Position numbers and translations under genes: made by a program. Of a stretch of 64,000 bases of DNA, positions 9,474 to 18,806 are shown piece after piece. Source of the DNA: Verticiella alkaliphila (GTDB lineage: Bacteria; Pseudomonadota; Gammaproteobacteria; Burkholderiales; Burkholderiaceae_B); the NCBI RefSeq assembly GCF_018904615.1, contig NZ_JADCNH010000015.1:1-64000 (forward strand), read 5' to 3'. The notes under the pieces were generated by a model. That model did no database searches. It worked only from the letters and a program-made list of their open reading frames with translations, and had not been told where the DNA came from. The first letter of the stretch is position 1. Each line of letters begins with the position of its first letter.

Positions 9474-11000
9474 TCAGAAGAACCCCAACGCGTTGGCGCT
9501 GTAGCTCACCAGCAGGCACTTCGTCTGCTGGTAGTTCGACAAGGCCATCTTGTGGGTTTCGCGGCCGATACCGGATTGCTTGTATCCCCCAAAGGCGGCA
9601 TGTGCCGGATACAGGTGATAGCAGTTGGTCCACACCCGGCCCGCCTCGATAGCGCGGCCCATGCGGTAGGCCCGCGTGCCATCCCGGCTCCATACCCCGG
9701 CACCCAGACCGTAGAAGGTGTCGTTGGCCAAGGCAATCGCTTCTTCTTCGTCCTTGAACGTCGTCACAGACGCCACCGGCCCGAAGATTTCCTCCTGGAA
9801 CACACGCATGTCGTTCTTGCCCAGCAGCATCGTCGGGCTGACGTAATACCCCTGGTCCAGGCCTTGCCCCGGCGCACTGCGACTGCCGCCGGTCAGGCAC
9901 TCGGCGCCCTCGTTGCGGCCCAGGTCGATGTAACCCAGGATCTTGTCGAGCTGCGCCTGTGACACCTGGGCGCCCACCATCGTGGACTTGTCCAACGGGT
10001 GACCCGTCTTGATCGCCTGCACGCGCTTGACCGCCTTCTCCATGAAGCGGTCGTAGATCGACTCCTGCACGAGGATGCGCGAGGGGCACGTGCACACCTC
10101 GCCCTGATTGAGCGCGAACATCGACAGCCCTTCGAGCGCCTTGTCGAGGAAGGCGTCGTCCTGTGCCATTACATCGTCAAAGAAAATGTTGGGGCTTTTC
10201 CCGCCCAGCTCCACCGTGGCCGGGATCAGAGTGTCCGCGGCGGCCTTCAGGATCTGCTTGCCCACGGGCGTGGATCCCGTGAAGGCGATCTTGGCGATGC
10301 GCGTGCTGCTGGCCAGCGCATGGCCGGCTTCCTTGCCATAGCCATTGACCACGTTGACCACCCCTTTGGGCAGCAGATCGCCGATCAACTCCATCAGCAC
10401 CATGATCGATGCCGGGGTCTGCTCGGCCGGCTTGAGCACCACCGGGCAGCCGGCGGCCAGCGCGGGCGCGAGTTTCCAGGCGGCCATCAGCAGCGGAAAA
10501 TTCCACGGGATGATCTGGCCCACGACGCCGATGGGCTCATGGAAGTGATAGGCCACGGTGGTGGCGTCGATCTCCGAGATCGCGCCTTCCTGGGCGCGCA
10601 GGCAGCCGGCAAAGTAGCGGAAGTGATCGACGGCGAGCGGCAGATCGGCTGCCATCGTCTCGCGCAGCGGCTTGCCGTTGTCGATCGACTCGGCCACCGC
10701 CAGACGCTCCAGGTTCTGCTCGATGCGATCGGCGATGCGCAACAGAATCGCACTGCGCTCGGCCGGCGCCGTGTCCGCCCAACCACGGCGCGCGGCGTGC
10801 GCGGCGTCCAGCGCCTGGTCGATGTCCTCGGCACTGGAGCGCGCCACCTTGCAGAAGGCCTGACCGGTGATCGGCGAGACGTTCTCGAAGTACTCGCCCT
10901 TGGCCGGCGCCACCCAGCGCCCGCCGATGTAGTTCTCATACTGCTTCTTGAAGGGAAAATCCAGGCTCAGGCCGAATTGCTTGAGGTCCGACATGTCCAT
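9474..11000 (-). CDS. NAD(P)-dependent aldehyde dehydrogenase (AldB/ExaC-like)
   Basis: A 508-residue ALDH oxidising aldehydes to acids. Visible motifs: [44 protein letters not shown] with the general-base Glu, [11 protein letters not shown] with the catalytic Cys, and EEIFGPVAS. The C-terminal YSANALGFF is typical of the acetaldehyde/chloroacetaldehyde group. The start [10 protein letters not shown] at 11000 follows a GGAG. It is divergent from an AcoR-type regulator and has a sigma-54 promoter 64 bases upstream, consistent with induction by an alcohol or aldehyde. Confidence 0.95.
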   Translation of the reverse strand: MDMSDLKQFGLSLDFPFKKQYENYIGGRWVAPAKGEYFENVSPITGQAFCKVARSSAEDIDQALDAAHAARRGWADTAPAERSAILLRIADRIEQNLERLAVAESIDNGKPLRETMAADLPLAVDHFRYFAGCLRAQEGAISEIDATTVAYHFHEPIGVVGQIIPWNFPLLMAAWKLAPALAAGCPVVLKPAEQTPASIMVLMELIGDLLPKGVVNVVNGYGKEAGHALASSTRIAKIAFTGSTPVGKQILKAAADTLIPATVELGGKSPNIFFDDVMAQDDAFLDKALEGLSMFALNQGEVCTCPSRILVQESIYDRFMEKAVKRVQAIKTGHPLDKSTMVGAQVSQAQLDKILGYIDLGRNEGAECLTGGSRSAPGQGLDQGYYVSPTMLLGKNDMRVFQEEIFGPVASVTTFKDEEEAIALANDTFYGLGAGVWSRDGTRAYRMGRAIEAGRVWTNCYHLYPAHAAFGGYKQSGIGRETHKMALSNYQQTKCLLVSYSANALGFF

Positions 11001-11063
11001 GATGTGTCTCCGTTGGGTTCTTTTGGGCCCGACCGAGGGCGCGGCTCGGGTGGTTCCTGTCCA

Positions 11064-11079
11064 TGCAATGGCCATGCCA
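11064..11079 (-). promoter_or_regulatory. Sigma-54 (-24/-12) promoter of the aldehyde dehydrogenase gene
   Basis: Read on the minus strand: TGGCATG-GCCA-TTGCA. The consensus is TGGCACG-N4-TTGCW, so only one position differs, and the GG/GC spacing is exact. The predicted transcript starts near 11053, leaving a leader of about 50 bases. The adjacent gene encodes a sigma-54 activator, which supports the call. Confidence 0.8.
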
Positions 11080-11143
11080 GTTGCGCGCCAGCCGCGGTCG
11101 CGTTCTGCGGCATAATGGCCTGCACACCAGAAGACAGCGCGCC

Positions 11144-11160
11144 TGTCGCATCGTGCGACA
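11144..11160. promoter_or_regulatory. Upstream activator palindrome 1 for the AcoR-type regulator
   Basis: TGTCGCA-TCG-TGCGACA is a perfect inverted repeat. Its centre is about 86 bases upstream of the -12 element of the aldehyde dehydrogenase promoter, a normal enhancer distance for sigma-54 activators. It shares TGTCGC/GCGACA halves with the second site 42 bases away. Confidence 0.65.
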
Positions 11161-11184
11161 CGGCAGACGTTGCAGCCGGCGACA

Positions 11185-11203
11185 CTGTCGCCGATCGCGA
11201 CAG
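11185..11203. promoter_or_regulatory. Upstream activator palindrome 2, abutting the regulator's ribosome binding site
   Basis: CTGTCGC-CGATC-GCGACAG is a perfect inverted repeat with the same TGTCGC/GCGACA halves as site 1. Centre-to-centre distance is 42 bases, four helical turns. Its last base is the first G of the GGAG before the regulator's ATG at 11213, so occupancy could also limit the regulator's own expression. Confidence 0.6.
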
Positions 11204-11212
11204 GAGACAGCC

Positions 11213-13115
11213 ATGAGCATCGGATCCGTCCGGGGTGAGTCGTTGGCGCCACCCGCGCGCCGACCCATCCTGCGGTCGTGGGAGCGCTGTGCGGGCATGT
11301 CGAGCGATGCCGCCGACGATCCGCAAGGCCTGCGTCGCGGCGAGCTGCAGGATCGCATGGCCCTGCATCACGACCTCCTGCAGGCGGCCGCGCCGGAGAT
11401 CGACACACTCGCCAATCTCGTGGCGAGCGCGAGCAGCCTGGTGCTGCTGGCCGACGCGGGCGGTGTCATCCTGCAGTGCAGCGGCAACACGAGCTTCCTG
11501 CAACGCGCCGATCAAGTCGCGCTGCGCCCAGGCGTGAGCTGGGCCGAAGGCGAGCGCGGCACCAACGCCATCGGTACCGTGCTCGTCGAGGCGAGCCCGC
11601 TGCGCGTGCATGGTCGTGAGCACTTTCTCGCGCGCAACCAGATCCTGAGCTGCCATGCCGCGCCGATCCATGCTCCGCGCGGCGACCTGCTCGGTGTGCT
11701 GGACATTTCCGGGGATGCCCAGCACCTGCATCCCTACGCGCTCGGCCTCGCCACCCTGGGTGCACGGCAGGTGGCCAATCGTCTGCTCGTGCCGGCCAGC
11801 GCGCGGCAGACACAGCTCGTCTTTCATCGGCATGCGCCCTGCTCGATTCCGCCGAGCGCGGCATTCTCGTGATCGAGGACGAGCACATCGTGGGCGCCAA
11901 TGCGGCGGCCGTGACCCTGCTGGGTACGGACTGGAAGCGCCTCATCGATCAGCCCGTCCGCGATTGGCTGGGCGCCTGGGAGCAGCTCACCGACCAGTCC
12001 CGCGCCGTGCGCAGCGCCGGCGGCGAGTCCTTTCACGCCGCGTTGCAGCAGCCCGTGCGCCGACGCCCTGTGTCGAGCCCGGCTGCGCGCGCGGCGGCGC
12101 CTGCCGTATCGCCGCCGTCAGGCGTGACGGTGCGTGCTCCCCAGCCAGCCGCCGACGTGCAGCCGTTACTGGCGAGCGCCGTGCGCGCGCTCGATGCCGG
12201 GCTCGGCGTGCTGCTGCAGGGAGAAACCGGCGCCGGCAAGGAAGTGTTCGCGCGCGCCCTGCACGGCGCCAGTCAGTGGCGGGGTGGCCCCTTCGTCGCC
12301 GTGAACTGCGGGGCCCTGCCCGAATCCCTCATCGAGGCCGAGCTGTTCGGCTATGCACCGGGGGCCTACACGGGCGCCGACGCGACGGCTCGCGCGGGCT
12401 GCTGCGCGAAGCCGACGGCGGCCTGCTCTTTCTGGACGAGATCGGCGACATGCCGCTGTCGCTGCAGACACGCTTGCTGCGCGCGTTGCAGGAGCGGCAG
12501 GTACAACCCCTGGGCGGCGGCAAGCCCGTGGCGGTGTCGTTCGGGCTGGTCAGCGCCACCCACCGCGATCTGCCTCGCCTCATGGCGGACGGCAGCTTCC
12601 GGGCGGATCTGTTCTATCGGCTCCAGGATCTGGCCGTGAGCCTGCCTGCGTTGCGGGCGCGCTCCGACCTGTCTGCGTTCGTCGCGGCCGAATTGACCGC
12701 TTTGACACCGCCGGGTGCCCCCGCGCTGCATCTCGATCCCGACGCCCTCGCGCAGCTGACCGCCTACGACTGGCCTGGCAACTACCGCCAGCTGCACAGC
12801 GTGCTGCGCACCCTGGCCGTGTTCCACCCCGACGGCGGCGTCGTCACGGCGGCCGCCCTCCCCTCGCTGAGCTCACAAGGCCATGCGCCGCTGACCGTCC
12901 CCGCATCCCGCGCAGCGCCCTCGGCGGCACCGTTGCAGGCGAGTCTGCGCAGCGTGTCGGATCTGCACATCGCCGAGGCCATTGCCCGGCACCGCGGCAG
13001 TCTGTCCGCCGCCGCCCGCGAACTCGGGGTGCACCGCAGCACGCTGTATCGGTGGAACACGCGCCAGCGGCCAAGACCGGACGGCGCGGGCCAGCACCGT
13101 GCCGAACCGCACTGA
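11213..13115 (+). CDS. AcoR-type sigma-54-dependent activator, two frameshifts as sequenced
   Basis: The three frames join into a 634-residue GAF / AAA+ / Fis-type regulator. First frame: RSWERC start and GAF region. Second frame from about 11838: linker, then [17 protein letters not shown] (Walker A) and [12 protein letters not shown] (GAFTGA-loop variant). Third frame from about 12379: [16 protein letters not shown] (Walker B), FRADLFYRL, and the C-terminal helix-turn-helix [18 protein letters not shown]. Each junction is explained by one missing base, and the total length plus two bases is exactly divisible by three. Restoring a C in the GGGCGCC at 12373-12379 gives TGARRDGS, the normal family sequence. 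It likely activates the divergent aldehyde dehydrogenase. Confidence 0.85.
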
Positions 13116-13223
13116 CGGAGCGCGTGGCGATCGGCGAGCGTCATGCCTGAGTGGCATCCCTGCGGAAGGGGCCGACGCTGCGCTCGCGCCCCGCACCGAC
13201 GGGCAGACGGTGCCAGGGCTACG

Positions 13224-14360
13224 ATGAGCGTCTTGCGAGTTTCGTCCTCCCTTGCCATGGCTTCCTCCTTCTGTCCGCCCGCCAGGGGGCGCGCCTCCCC
13301 CATCGCGCCTGGCGCGTCGACCACCGCGTCCGGCGAGGACAACGTGCGCGTGCAGCGACACACGGTGGGCATCGCGCACGTCCACAGCATCCTGCAGGGC
13401 GCGCGGGCGCGTGGCCTGGACATCCCCGCGATCCTTCGGCGGGCCGGCATCGCCCCCGCGCTGTTGACCTCGCCGCACGCCCGGGTGGCCGCCATGCAGT
13501 TCGCGGCGCTCAACCGTACCTTGCGGCGCGTGTTGCGCGACGAGCTCTGGGGGCTGTGTGAACGCCCGCTGCCGCCCGGTACGTTCGCCGCGCTCGCAGG
13601 CTCGCTGCTGTCCTGCCGGGACGCGCGCGAAGCGCTCCAGGAGGGCCTGCATCGGGCGCGGCTGGTGCTCTCGGACGTGGCGCCACGGTTGCTGCCGGAC
13701 GCCGATGGGCAAGCCCGCATCGTCCTCGGCCGCAGCCGTCCCCGACGCTATGATCCGGACTTCGTCGGCGCAGGCGTCATGTTCTATATCGTGCGCGTCG
13801 CCTCGTGGCTCGTCGATGCGCCGATGCCCGTGCGTGCCATCCATTTCGATTACGCCGCCCCGGCCCGCGTGCGCGATACCGACCGGCTCTTCAACGCGCC
13901 CGTGCACTACGCGCAACCCTGGCTGGGACTGACGCTTTCCGAAGACTGGCTCGACCGGCCCGTGGTGCGCACACAGGACGACTGGCGGGCGTTCCGCCAG
14001 GGCATGCCTTCCAACCTGGTGCTGCGCTACCGCAACCCGGATTCGCTCGCCGAGCGCATCCGCCACCTGCTGCGGGCCGCGCCAGCGCAACCGCCTTCGC
14101 TGAGCGAACTGGCCATCGCACTGGAGGTAAGCCCCGCCACCGTGCGTCGCCATCTGCTGCGCCAAGGCAGTGGCTATCGTCAGGTGCTGGACAGTGTGCG
14201 GCGCGATCTCGCCATCGACATGCTCGCCCGACGGCAGATCGACATCGCCCAGACCGCGGCAGCGCTCGGCTTTTCCGAGACAAGTACGTTCCAGCGCGCC
14301 TTCAAGCGCTGGACCGGGGTACCTGCGGGCGAGTACCGTCGGCGCAGGCGCGACGCCTGA
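13224..14360 (+). CDS. AraC-family regulator with N-terminal ligand-binding domain
   Basis: About 378 residues. The N-terminal 250 residues resemble the arabinose-binding-like domain of OruR/ArgR-type AraC proteins (HSILQGARARGLDIPAILRRAGI at the front). The C terminus has the two helix-turn-helix units: LSELAIALEVSPATVRRHLLRQGSGY and IDIAQTAAALGFSETSTFQRAFKRWTGVPAGEYRR. The start is uncertain: ATG 13224 follows an AGGG, but ATG 13143 or 13257 are possible. It lies 148 bases upstream of an acyl-CoA dehydrogenase on the same strand and may control it. Confidence 0.9.
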   Translation: MSVLRVSSSLAMASSFCPPARGRASPIAPGASTTASGEDNVRVQRHTVGIAHVHSILQGARARGLDIPAILRRAGIAPALLTSPHARVAAMQFAALNRTLRRVLRDELWGLCERPLPPGTFAALAGSLLSCRDAREALQEGLHRARLVLSDVAPRLLPDADGQARIVLGRSRPRRYDPDFVGAGVMFYIVRVASWLVDAPMPVRAIHFDYAAPARVRDTDRLFNAPVHYAQPWLGLTLSEDWLDRPVVRTQDDWRAFRQGMPSNLVLRYRNPDSLAERIRHLLRAAPAQPPSLSELAIALEVSPATVRRHLLRQGSGYRQVLDSVRRDLAIDMLARRQIDIAQTAAALGFSETSTFQRAFKRWTGVPAGEYRRRRRDA

Positions 14361-14508
14361 CATGCGCGCGGGGTGACGTTTTCGGCCATTCCCGCTGCGC
14401 CGTTGCCGCCATTGCCCCGGGGGGAGCCGGGTTCTTATAGTGAATCCAGGGCTTGCAGATGGCCGCGCGTCACACGACGCGGCCAGTGACGAGCCAAGGA
14501 GACAGCGC

Positions 14509-15672
14509 ATGGAGACCGGTTTCGACCAGGCACCCTGGGTGGACGAGGACGTTGCTGCTTTCGGCGATGCGATGCGGCGCGTGATCGAACGCGAGTTCGT
14601 GCCCCACGAGGCCCGCTGGGCCGCGCAGCAACACGTGGATCGCGACGTGTGGCGTACGGCGGGCCACGTCGGCATGCTGTGCGCGAGCATCCCGCAGGCC
14701 TATGGCGGCGGTGGCGGCACCTTCGCGCACGAGGCCATCCTGACGGCCGAATGCTCCCGCCACCTGGTGAGCGGCTTTGGCAACGGCGTGCACAGCGGCA
14801 TCGTCGCGCACTACCTGCTGCACTACGGCACCGAGGACCAGAAGCAACGCTGGCTGCCCCGCATGGCCACGGGCGAGCTGGTGGCGGCCATCGCGATGTC
14901 CGAACCCGGCGCGGGCTCGGATCTGCGCGCCATCCGCACGCGCGCCCGCCGTCAGGGCGACACCTATGTCGTGGACGGCGCCAAGACCTTCATCACCAAC
15001 GGCTGGCTCGCCAACCTCGTCTGCGTGGTCGTCAAGACGGATCCGGACGCGGGCTCGCGCGGGATCTCGCTGCTGATGATCGAGACGGATGACGCCCCGG
15101 GCTTTCGCCGCGGACGCCTCCTCGAAAAACTCGGTCAGAAGGGGCAGGACACCGCCGAACTCTTCTTCGATGGCGTGCAGGTGCCTGCCGAAAACCTGCT
15201 GGGCGGCATCGAAGGCAAAGGGCTCGGCCAGCTCATGCAACAACTCCCGCAGGAACGACTCATCATCGCCGTGGGTGCCGTGGCGAGCATGTTCAAGGCG
15301 GTCGAACTCACCCAGGCCTACACCGCGCAGCGTGACGTGTTCGGCCAGCCGCTGCTCAGCCTGCAGAACACCCGCTTCACGCTGGCCGAGTGCCTGACCA
15401 AGGCGCATCTCGCGCGCACCTTCGTGAACGAGTGCGTCGTCGACCTGCTCGCCGGCCGGCTCGATCCAGCGCGGGCCGCGATGGCCAAGTGGTGGAGCAC
15501 CCAGGCCCAGTGCGAGGTCATCGACGCCTGCCTGCAACTGCATGGCGGCTACGGCTACATGATGGAATACCCCATCGCCCGGATGTATGCCAACGCCCGG
15601 GTGAGCCGCATCTACGGCGGCTCCAACGAAATCATGAAAGAACTGATCGCCCGCACGCTGCAACCCAGCTGA
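14509..15672 (+). CDS. Acyl-CoA dehydrogenase
   Basis: A 387-residue FAD enzyme for alpha,beta-dehydrogenation of acyl-CoA. Seen: AIAMSEPGAGSDLRAIRTRA and the YVVDGAKTFITNGWLANL strand of the FAD site, then QLHGGYGYMMEYPIARMYANARVSRIYGGSNEIMKELIAR. The position of the catalytic Glu in short/medium-chain enzymes (YEG) is YGG here; as in isovaleryl- and long-chain enzymes, the Glu of LPQERLIIA in the earlier helix may serve (inference). AAGGAG precedes ATG 14509. A Bug receptor follows 39 bases later. Confidence 0.95.
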   Translation: METGFDQAPWVDEDVAAFGDAMRRVIEREFVPHEARWAAQQHVDRDVWRTAGHVGMLCASIPQAYGGGGGTFAHEAILTAECSRHLVSGFGNGVHSGIVAHYLLHYGTEDQKQRWLPRMATGELVAAIAMSEPGAGSDLRAIRTRARRQGDTYVVDGAKTFITNGWLANLVCVVVKTDPDAGSRGISLLMIETDDAPGFRRGRLLEKLGQKGQDTAELFFDGVQVPAENLLGGIEGKGLGQLMQQLPQERLIIAVGAVASMFKAVELTQAYTAQRDVFGQPLLSLQNTRFTLAECLTKAHLARTFVNECVVDLLAGRLDPARAAMAKWWSTQAQCEVIDACLQLHGGYGYMMEYPIARMYANARVSRIYGGSNEIMKELIARTLQPS

Positions 15673-15711
15673 GCGGACACGATCGGCAACGATCAACCCG
15701 AAGGAGACAGC

Positions 15712-16692
15712 ATGACCCGAACGCCTCTCACCGCCATCGGCCTGGCCGCCGTCCTCGCCCTGGGCTCGACCGGCACTGCGCTGGCCACCGAGGCCTGGCC
15801 CACGCGGCCCCTCCAGCTCATCGTGGGCGACGCGCCGGGCGGCAGCATCGACACGGTGGCCCGTCTGGTGAGCGAAGGCGTGGCCGCCCGTCTGGGCCAG
15901 CCTGTCGTCGTGGAGAACCGTCCCGGCGCGAGCGGCATGATCGCCAGCAGTCAGGTGATGCGCGCCAAGCCGGATGGCTACACCGCGCTCTTTTCCGTGA
16001 CCGGGCTCGTGATGAACCCGATCCTGTTCCCTCAACAGGCCACCTACGACGTCCAGAGGGATTTCAAGCCCGTGGCCATCGCCACGGAGTCGCCCATGCT
16101 CTTGGTGGTGAACGACCAGGTCAAGGCCGAATCGCTCGACAAGCTCATCGCCGAGGCCAAGGCCAACCCCGGCAAGCTGTCCTACGGATCGATCGGCCAG
16201 GGCTCGCCCACCCACATCTACAGTGCCATCTTCGGTCGCGATGCGGACATGGACTGGCTGCACGTGCCCTATCAGGGCGGCGGGCCGGTCATGCAGGCCT
16301 TGCTGGGCAACCAGGTGCAGGCGGCCTTCCTCACCTACGGCATCACGCGCCCGCACATCGAATCGGGCCGGCTGCGCGCCATGGCGGTCACAGGGCCGGA
16401 TCGTCTGGTGAGCAACGATCGCATTCCGACCTTCGTCGAGAGCGGCTTTCCGTCCTTCAAGCACAGCGGGTGGATGGGCTACTTCATGCCGGCGGGCACG
16501 CCGGACGACCGCGTGGAAGCCTTCGCCCGCGCCGTGCATGAGGCCGTGCAGGAGCCCAAGCTGCGCGATCAGCTGCGCCAGATGGGGCTGGAGGGTGATG
16601 GCAGCGGCCCGCAGGCCCTGGCCGAGACGGTGGCCCGCGACAAGGTGCGCTGGGGTGACTGGATCGCCAACCTCGGCATTCCCATCAACTGA
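15712..16692 (+). CDS. Bug-family (TctC-like) binding protein
   Basis: A 326-residue periplasmic receptor. A signal peptide ends near GTALATEA. Bug signatures: PLQLIVGDAPGGSIDTVARLV, VVENRPGASGMIASSQV, LHVPYQGGGPVMQALLGNQV, and PTFVESGFPSFK. AAGGAGACAGC precedes the ATG. The paired acyl-CoA dehydrogenase suggests a branched or aromatic carboxylate ligand, but no transporter membrane subunits are encoded nearby. Confidence 0.92.
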   Translation: MTRTPLTAIGLAAVLALGSTGTALATEAWPTRPLQLIVGDAPGGSIDTVARLVSEGVAARLGQPVVVENRPGASGMIASSQVMRAKPDGYTALFSVTGLVMNPILFPQQATYDVQRDFKPVAIATESPMLLVVNDQVKAESLDKLIAEAKANPGKLSYGSIGQGSPTHIYSAIFGRDADMDWLHVPYQGGGPVMQALLGNQVQAAFLTYGITRPHIESGRLRAMAVTGPDRLVSNDRIPTFVESGFPSFKHSGWMGYFMPAGTPDDRVEAFARAVHEAVQEPKLRDQLRQMGLEGDGSGPQALAETVARDKVRWGDWIANLGIPIN

Positions 16693-17374
16693 CGCTGTCC
16701 ACGGCGGCCGCCTTGCGCGGCCTGCCCACCGGGCGAGGCTGCACGGGGCGGCTCGCGGCCGCCGCCACATGCGCCAGGAACGCGGGCCCGCCCAGGGCCC
16801 ATTGGCCCTTGACGGCTGCAGCGATGTTCGAGACTTGCGTGCTCGACAATCCCTCGTGCATCCATTGGCGATACCGTGCCTGACGATCGAAAGGCGTGTT
16901 GCCGCAGGCCCAGTAATCCGGATGCACACTCAACCAGCCCAGCCCGCTCGCGCCGACGTGCGCGCGCGCGGATGACCAGCGCCAGTGCTCCGCGTCGCTC
17001 GCGAGCCCATAGCGCACCGGCAGCGCCTCCAGCCACAGCAGCGCCGGGATGACCCAGGCGCCCGGCTCGATGAGCGCGCTGCGATAGCGTCCAGAAAAGA
17101 CCTGTCCACCCCCGCGCTGGGCGGCGATGCGGCGCCCCAGCCCCTGAGTGAGACCGCGCAGGCCGTCGGCGTCGGCCGGCGTGACCAGGGCGAGCACCTC
17201 CATCGGCGTCATGGCCCAGCCATGGATGGCCACGCGCAGCCGCGCCGCCTCTTCGGCAAGCCAGCCCGCGCGCGCGTCCAGTGTCTGAACCGATGGCGAA
17301 ACGGCCTCGGGCAGCAGGTGGATCTGCAGCAGGTGCGGGGTGTTGGGACAGTACAGGCGGCGCTGGCGAGCCAT
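16685..17374 (-). CDS. Degenerate REP-associated (Y1/HUH) transposase-like protein, catalytic residues lost
   Basis: About 229 residues aligning with REP-associated tyrosine transposases: start MARQRRLYCPNTPHL, then TPADADGLRGLTQGLGRR, VFSGRYRSALIEPGAWVIPALLWLEALPVRYGLASDAEHW and WSSARAH. Where the family has NHVHLLLTP, this protein has MEVLALVTP, so both metal-binding His are replaced (E59, L61 from this start). The segment normally holding the catalytic Tyr (YFNRRYGRTG) is shortened to AAQRGGG. It therefore cannot perform HUH chemistry but keeps the fold. The family start at 17374 is preferred over ATG 17416. It overlaps the Bug stop by eight bases. Confidence 0.75.
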   Translation of the reverse strand: MARQRRLYCPNTPHLLQIHLLPEAVSPSVQTLDARAGWLAEEAARLRVAIHGWAMTPMEVLALVTPADADGLRGLTQGLGRRIAAQRGGGQVFSGRYRSALIEPGAWVIPALLWLEALPVRYGLASDAEHWRWSSARAHVGASGLGWLSVHPDYWACGNTPFDRQARYRQWMHEGLSSTQVSNIAAAVKGQWALGGPAFLAHVAAAASRPVQPRPVGRPRKAAAVDSVS

Positions 17375-17504
17375 GACGGAATACGGAAGAGGGACAACCG
17401 GCAAGGTATAGCACATCGCCCTGGCGGCTCATGGTGGGGGCACGCGCATCCCGTCAGCGACGGCTGACTTGCGCTCAGGGAAAGTCCGGATGCGTCCGTC
17501 GCAA

Positions 17505-17526
17505 ATAAACCTAACAATAGGTTTAT
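17505..17526. promoter_or_regulatory. Perfect 9-bp inverted repeat upstream of the CoA-transferase operon
   Basis: ATAAACCTA and TAGGTTTAT flank a four-base ACAA spacer. The repeat lies 21 bases upstream of the operon's first ATG at 17547 in an otherwise GC-rich region, and overlaps a possible -10 (TATAGA, 17524-17529). The operon encodes its own GntR/HutC-type regulator at 21523, a family that binds short palindromes of this kind. Confidence 0.6.
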
Positions 17527-17546
17527 AGATTCAATGCGAGGTGCTC

Positions 17547-18761
17547 ATGGCTGGCGCACTGGACGGTGTACGCGTGGTGGACATCACCAACGTCTTCATG
17601 GGGCCATCGGCCACCCAGATGCTGGCGGACCTCGGCGCGGATGTCATCAAGGTCGAATCGCCGGACGGCGACGTCGTGCGCAGCATCGGCCCGCAAGGCG
17701 AGCAGAAGATGGGGCCGCTGTACCTGGGCCTGAATCGCAACAAGCGCAGCGTGGTGCTCGACCTGAAGCAGGCGGCCGGACGCGAAGCGCTGCTGCGGCT
17801 GGCCGAGACGGCCGACGTGCTCACCTACAACGTGCGGCCTGCGGCCATGCAGCGCCTGCGTTTGGCCTACGAGGACCTCGTCGCCGTCAATCCGCGCCTG
17901 ATCTATGTCGGCATGTTCGGTTTCTCGCAGCGGGGTCGCTACGCGCCGCAGGCCGCGTTCGACGATCTCATCCAGGCGGCATGCGCCCTGCCGCAGGCTG
18001 TCGCCCTGGGCAGTGGCGACATCCCGCGTTACCTGCCCATCACCATCGCGGATCGCAGCGTGGGCCTCTACGCCTTCGGCGTGATCTGCGCGGCCCTGTA
18101 TGCCCGCGAACGCACGGGCCAAGGCCAACGTGTGGACGTCCCCATGTTCGAGACCCTGTTGCCGAGCATTCTGGGCGATCATTTGTACGGTCAAACTTTC
18201 GTGCCGCCACAGGGCGACTTCGGTTACCCACGCCTGCTGTCTGCCGAGCGCCGGCCCTACCAGACCCGCGACGGCTACGTCTGCTGTCTGATCTACACCG
18301 ATGCGCACTGGAAGACCTTCCTGCGGGTGATCGGTAAGCCTGAGCTCTTCGACACCGATCCGCGCTTTGCCAGCATCACGACACGCACGGCGCACATCAC
18401 CGAGCTCTACGGCATGGTGGCCGACGAACTGCGCCAGCGCACGACAGCGCAATGGCAGGCCTTGCTGCGCGAGGCAGACATTCCCGTGTTCCCCATGCAT
18501 ACCTTCGACAGTCTGCTCGAGGATCCGCATCTGGCAGACATTGGCTTCTTCTCGGAGCAGGCCCATCCCGCAGTGGGCACCATCCGAAGCATGGCCGTAC
18601 CCAGCGAATGGCATGGCACGCCGCCCGCGCCGCCGACGCCAGCCCCACAACTGGGCGAGCACAGCCGCGAGGTGCTGGCCGAAGCGGGCTACGACCCCGC
18701 GGCCATCGACGCCTTGTTCGCCAGCGGTGCTTCGGCCTGCCCTGCACGCAGACGTGCGTGA
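17547..18761 (+). CDS. CaiB/BaiF family III CoA-transferase
   Basis: A 404-residue CoA-transferase. Seen: LDGVRVVDITNVFMGPSATQMLADLGADVIKVE at the N terminus, LNRNKRSVVLDLK, and PITIADRSVGLYAFGV with the candidate catalytic Asp, followed by GQGQRVDVPMFETL. It opens an operon with an enoyl-CoA hydratase-like enzyme, an AtuA-like protein, a GntR regulator and a Bug receptor. ATG 17547 is chosen because AGGTG is suitably spaced; GTG 17541 is in frame. Confidence 0.93.
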   Translation: MAGALDGVRVVDITNVFMGPSATQMLADLGADVIKVESPDGDVVRSIGPQGEQKMGPLYLGLNRNKRSVVLDLKQAAGREALLRLAETADVLTYNVRPAAMQRLRLAYEDLVAVNPRLIYVGMFGFSQRGRYAPQAAFDDLIQAACALPQAVALGSGDIPRYLPITIADRSVGLYAFGVICAALYARERTGQGQRVDVPMFETLLPSILGDHLYGQTFVPPQGDFGYPRLLSAERRPYQTRDGYVCCLIYTDAHWKTFLRVIGKPELFDTDPRFASITTRTAHITELYGMVADELRQRTTAQWQALLREADIPVFPMHTFDSLLEDPHLADIGFFSEQAHPAVGTIRSMAVPSEWHGTPPAPPTPAPQLGEHSREVLAEAGYDPAAIDALFASGASACPARRRA

Positions 18762-18806
18762 GCGCGTCGTGGTGTGGATCCATCGCTATCCAGCACACTG
18801 CCCGCC

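Noticed and set aside
11213-13115. Reading the AcoR-like gene as a genuine decayed pseudogene
   Set aside because: Both breaks are single-base losses, the rest is intact, and the same type of loss occurs in atpA, so error is more likely than decay.
14470-16929. An 819-codon minus-strand open frame
   Set aside because: It is antisense to the acyl-CoA dehydrogenase and Bug genes, both of which have clear motifs and ribosome binding sites. Its His/Arg/Gly-rich composition marks a high-GC shadow.
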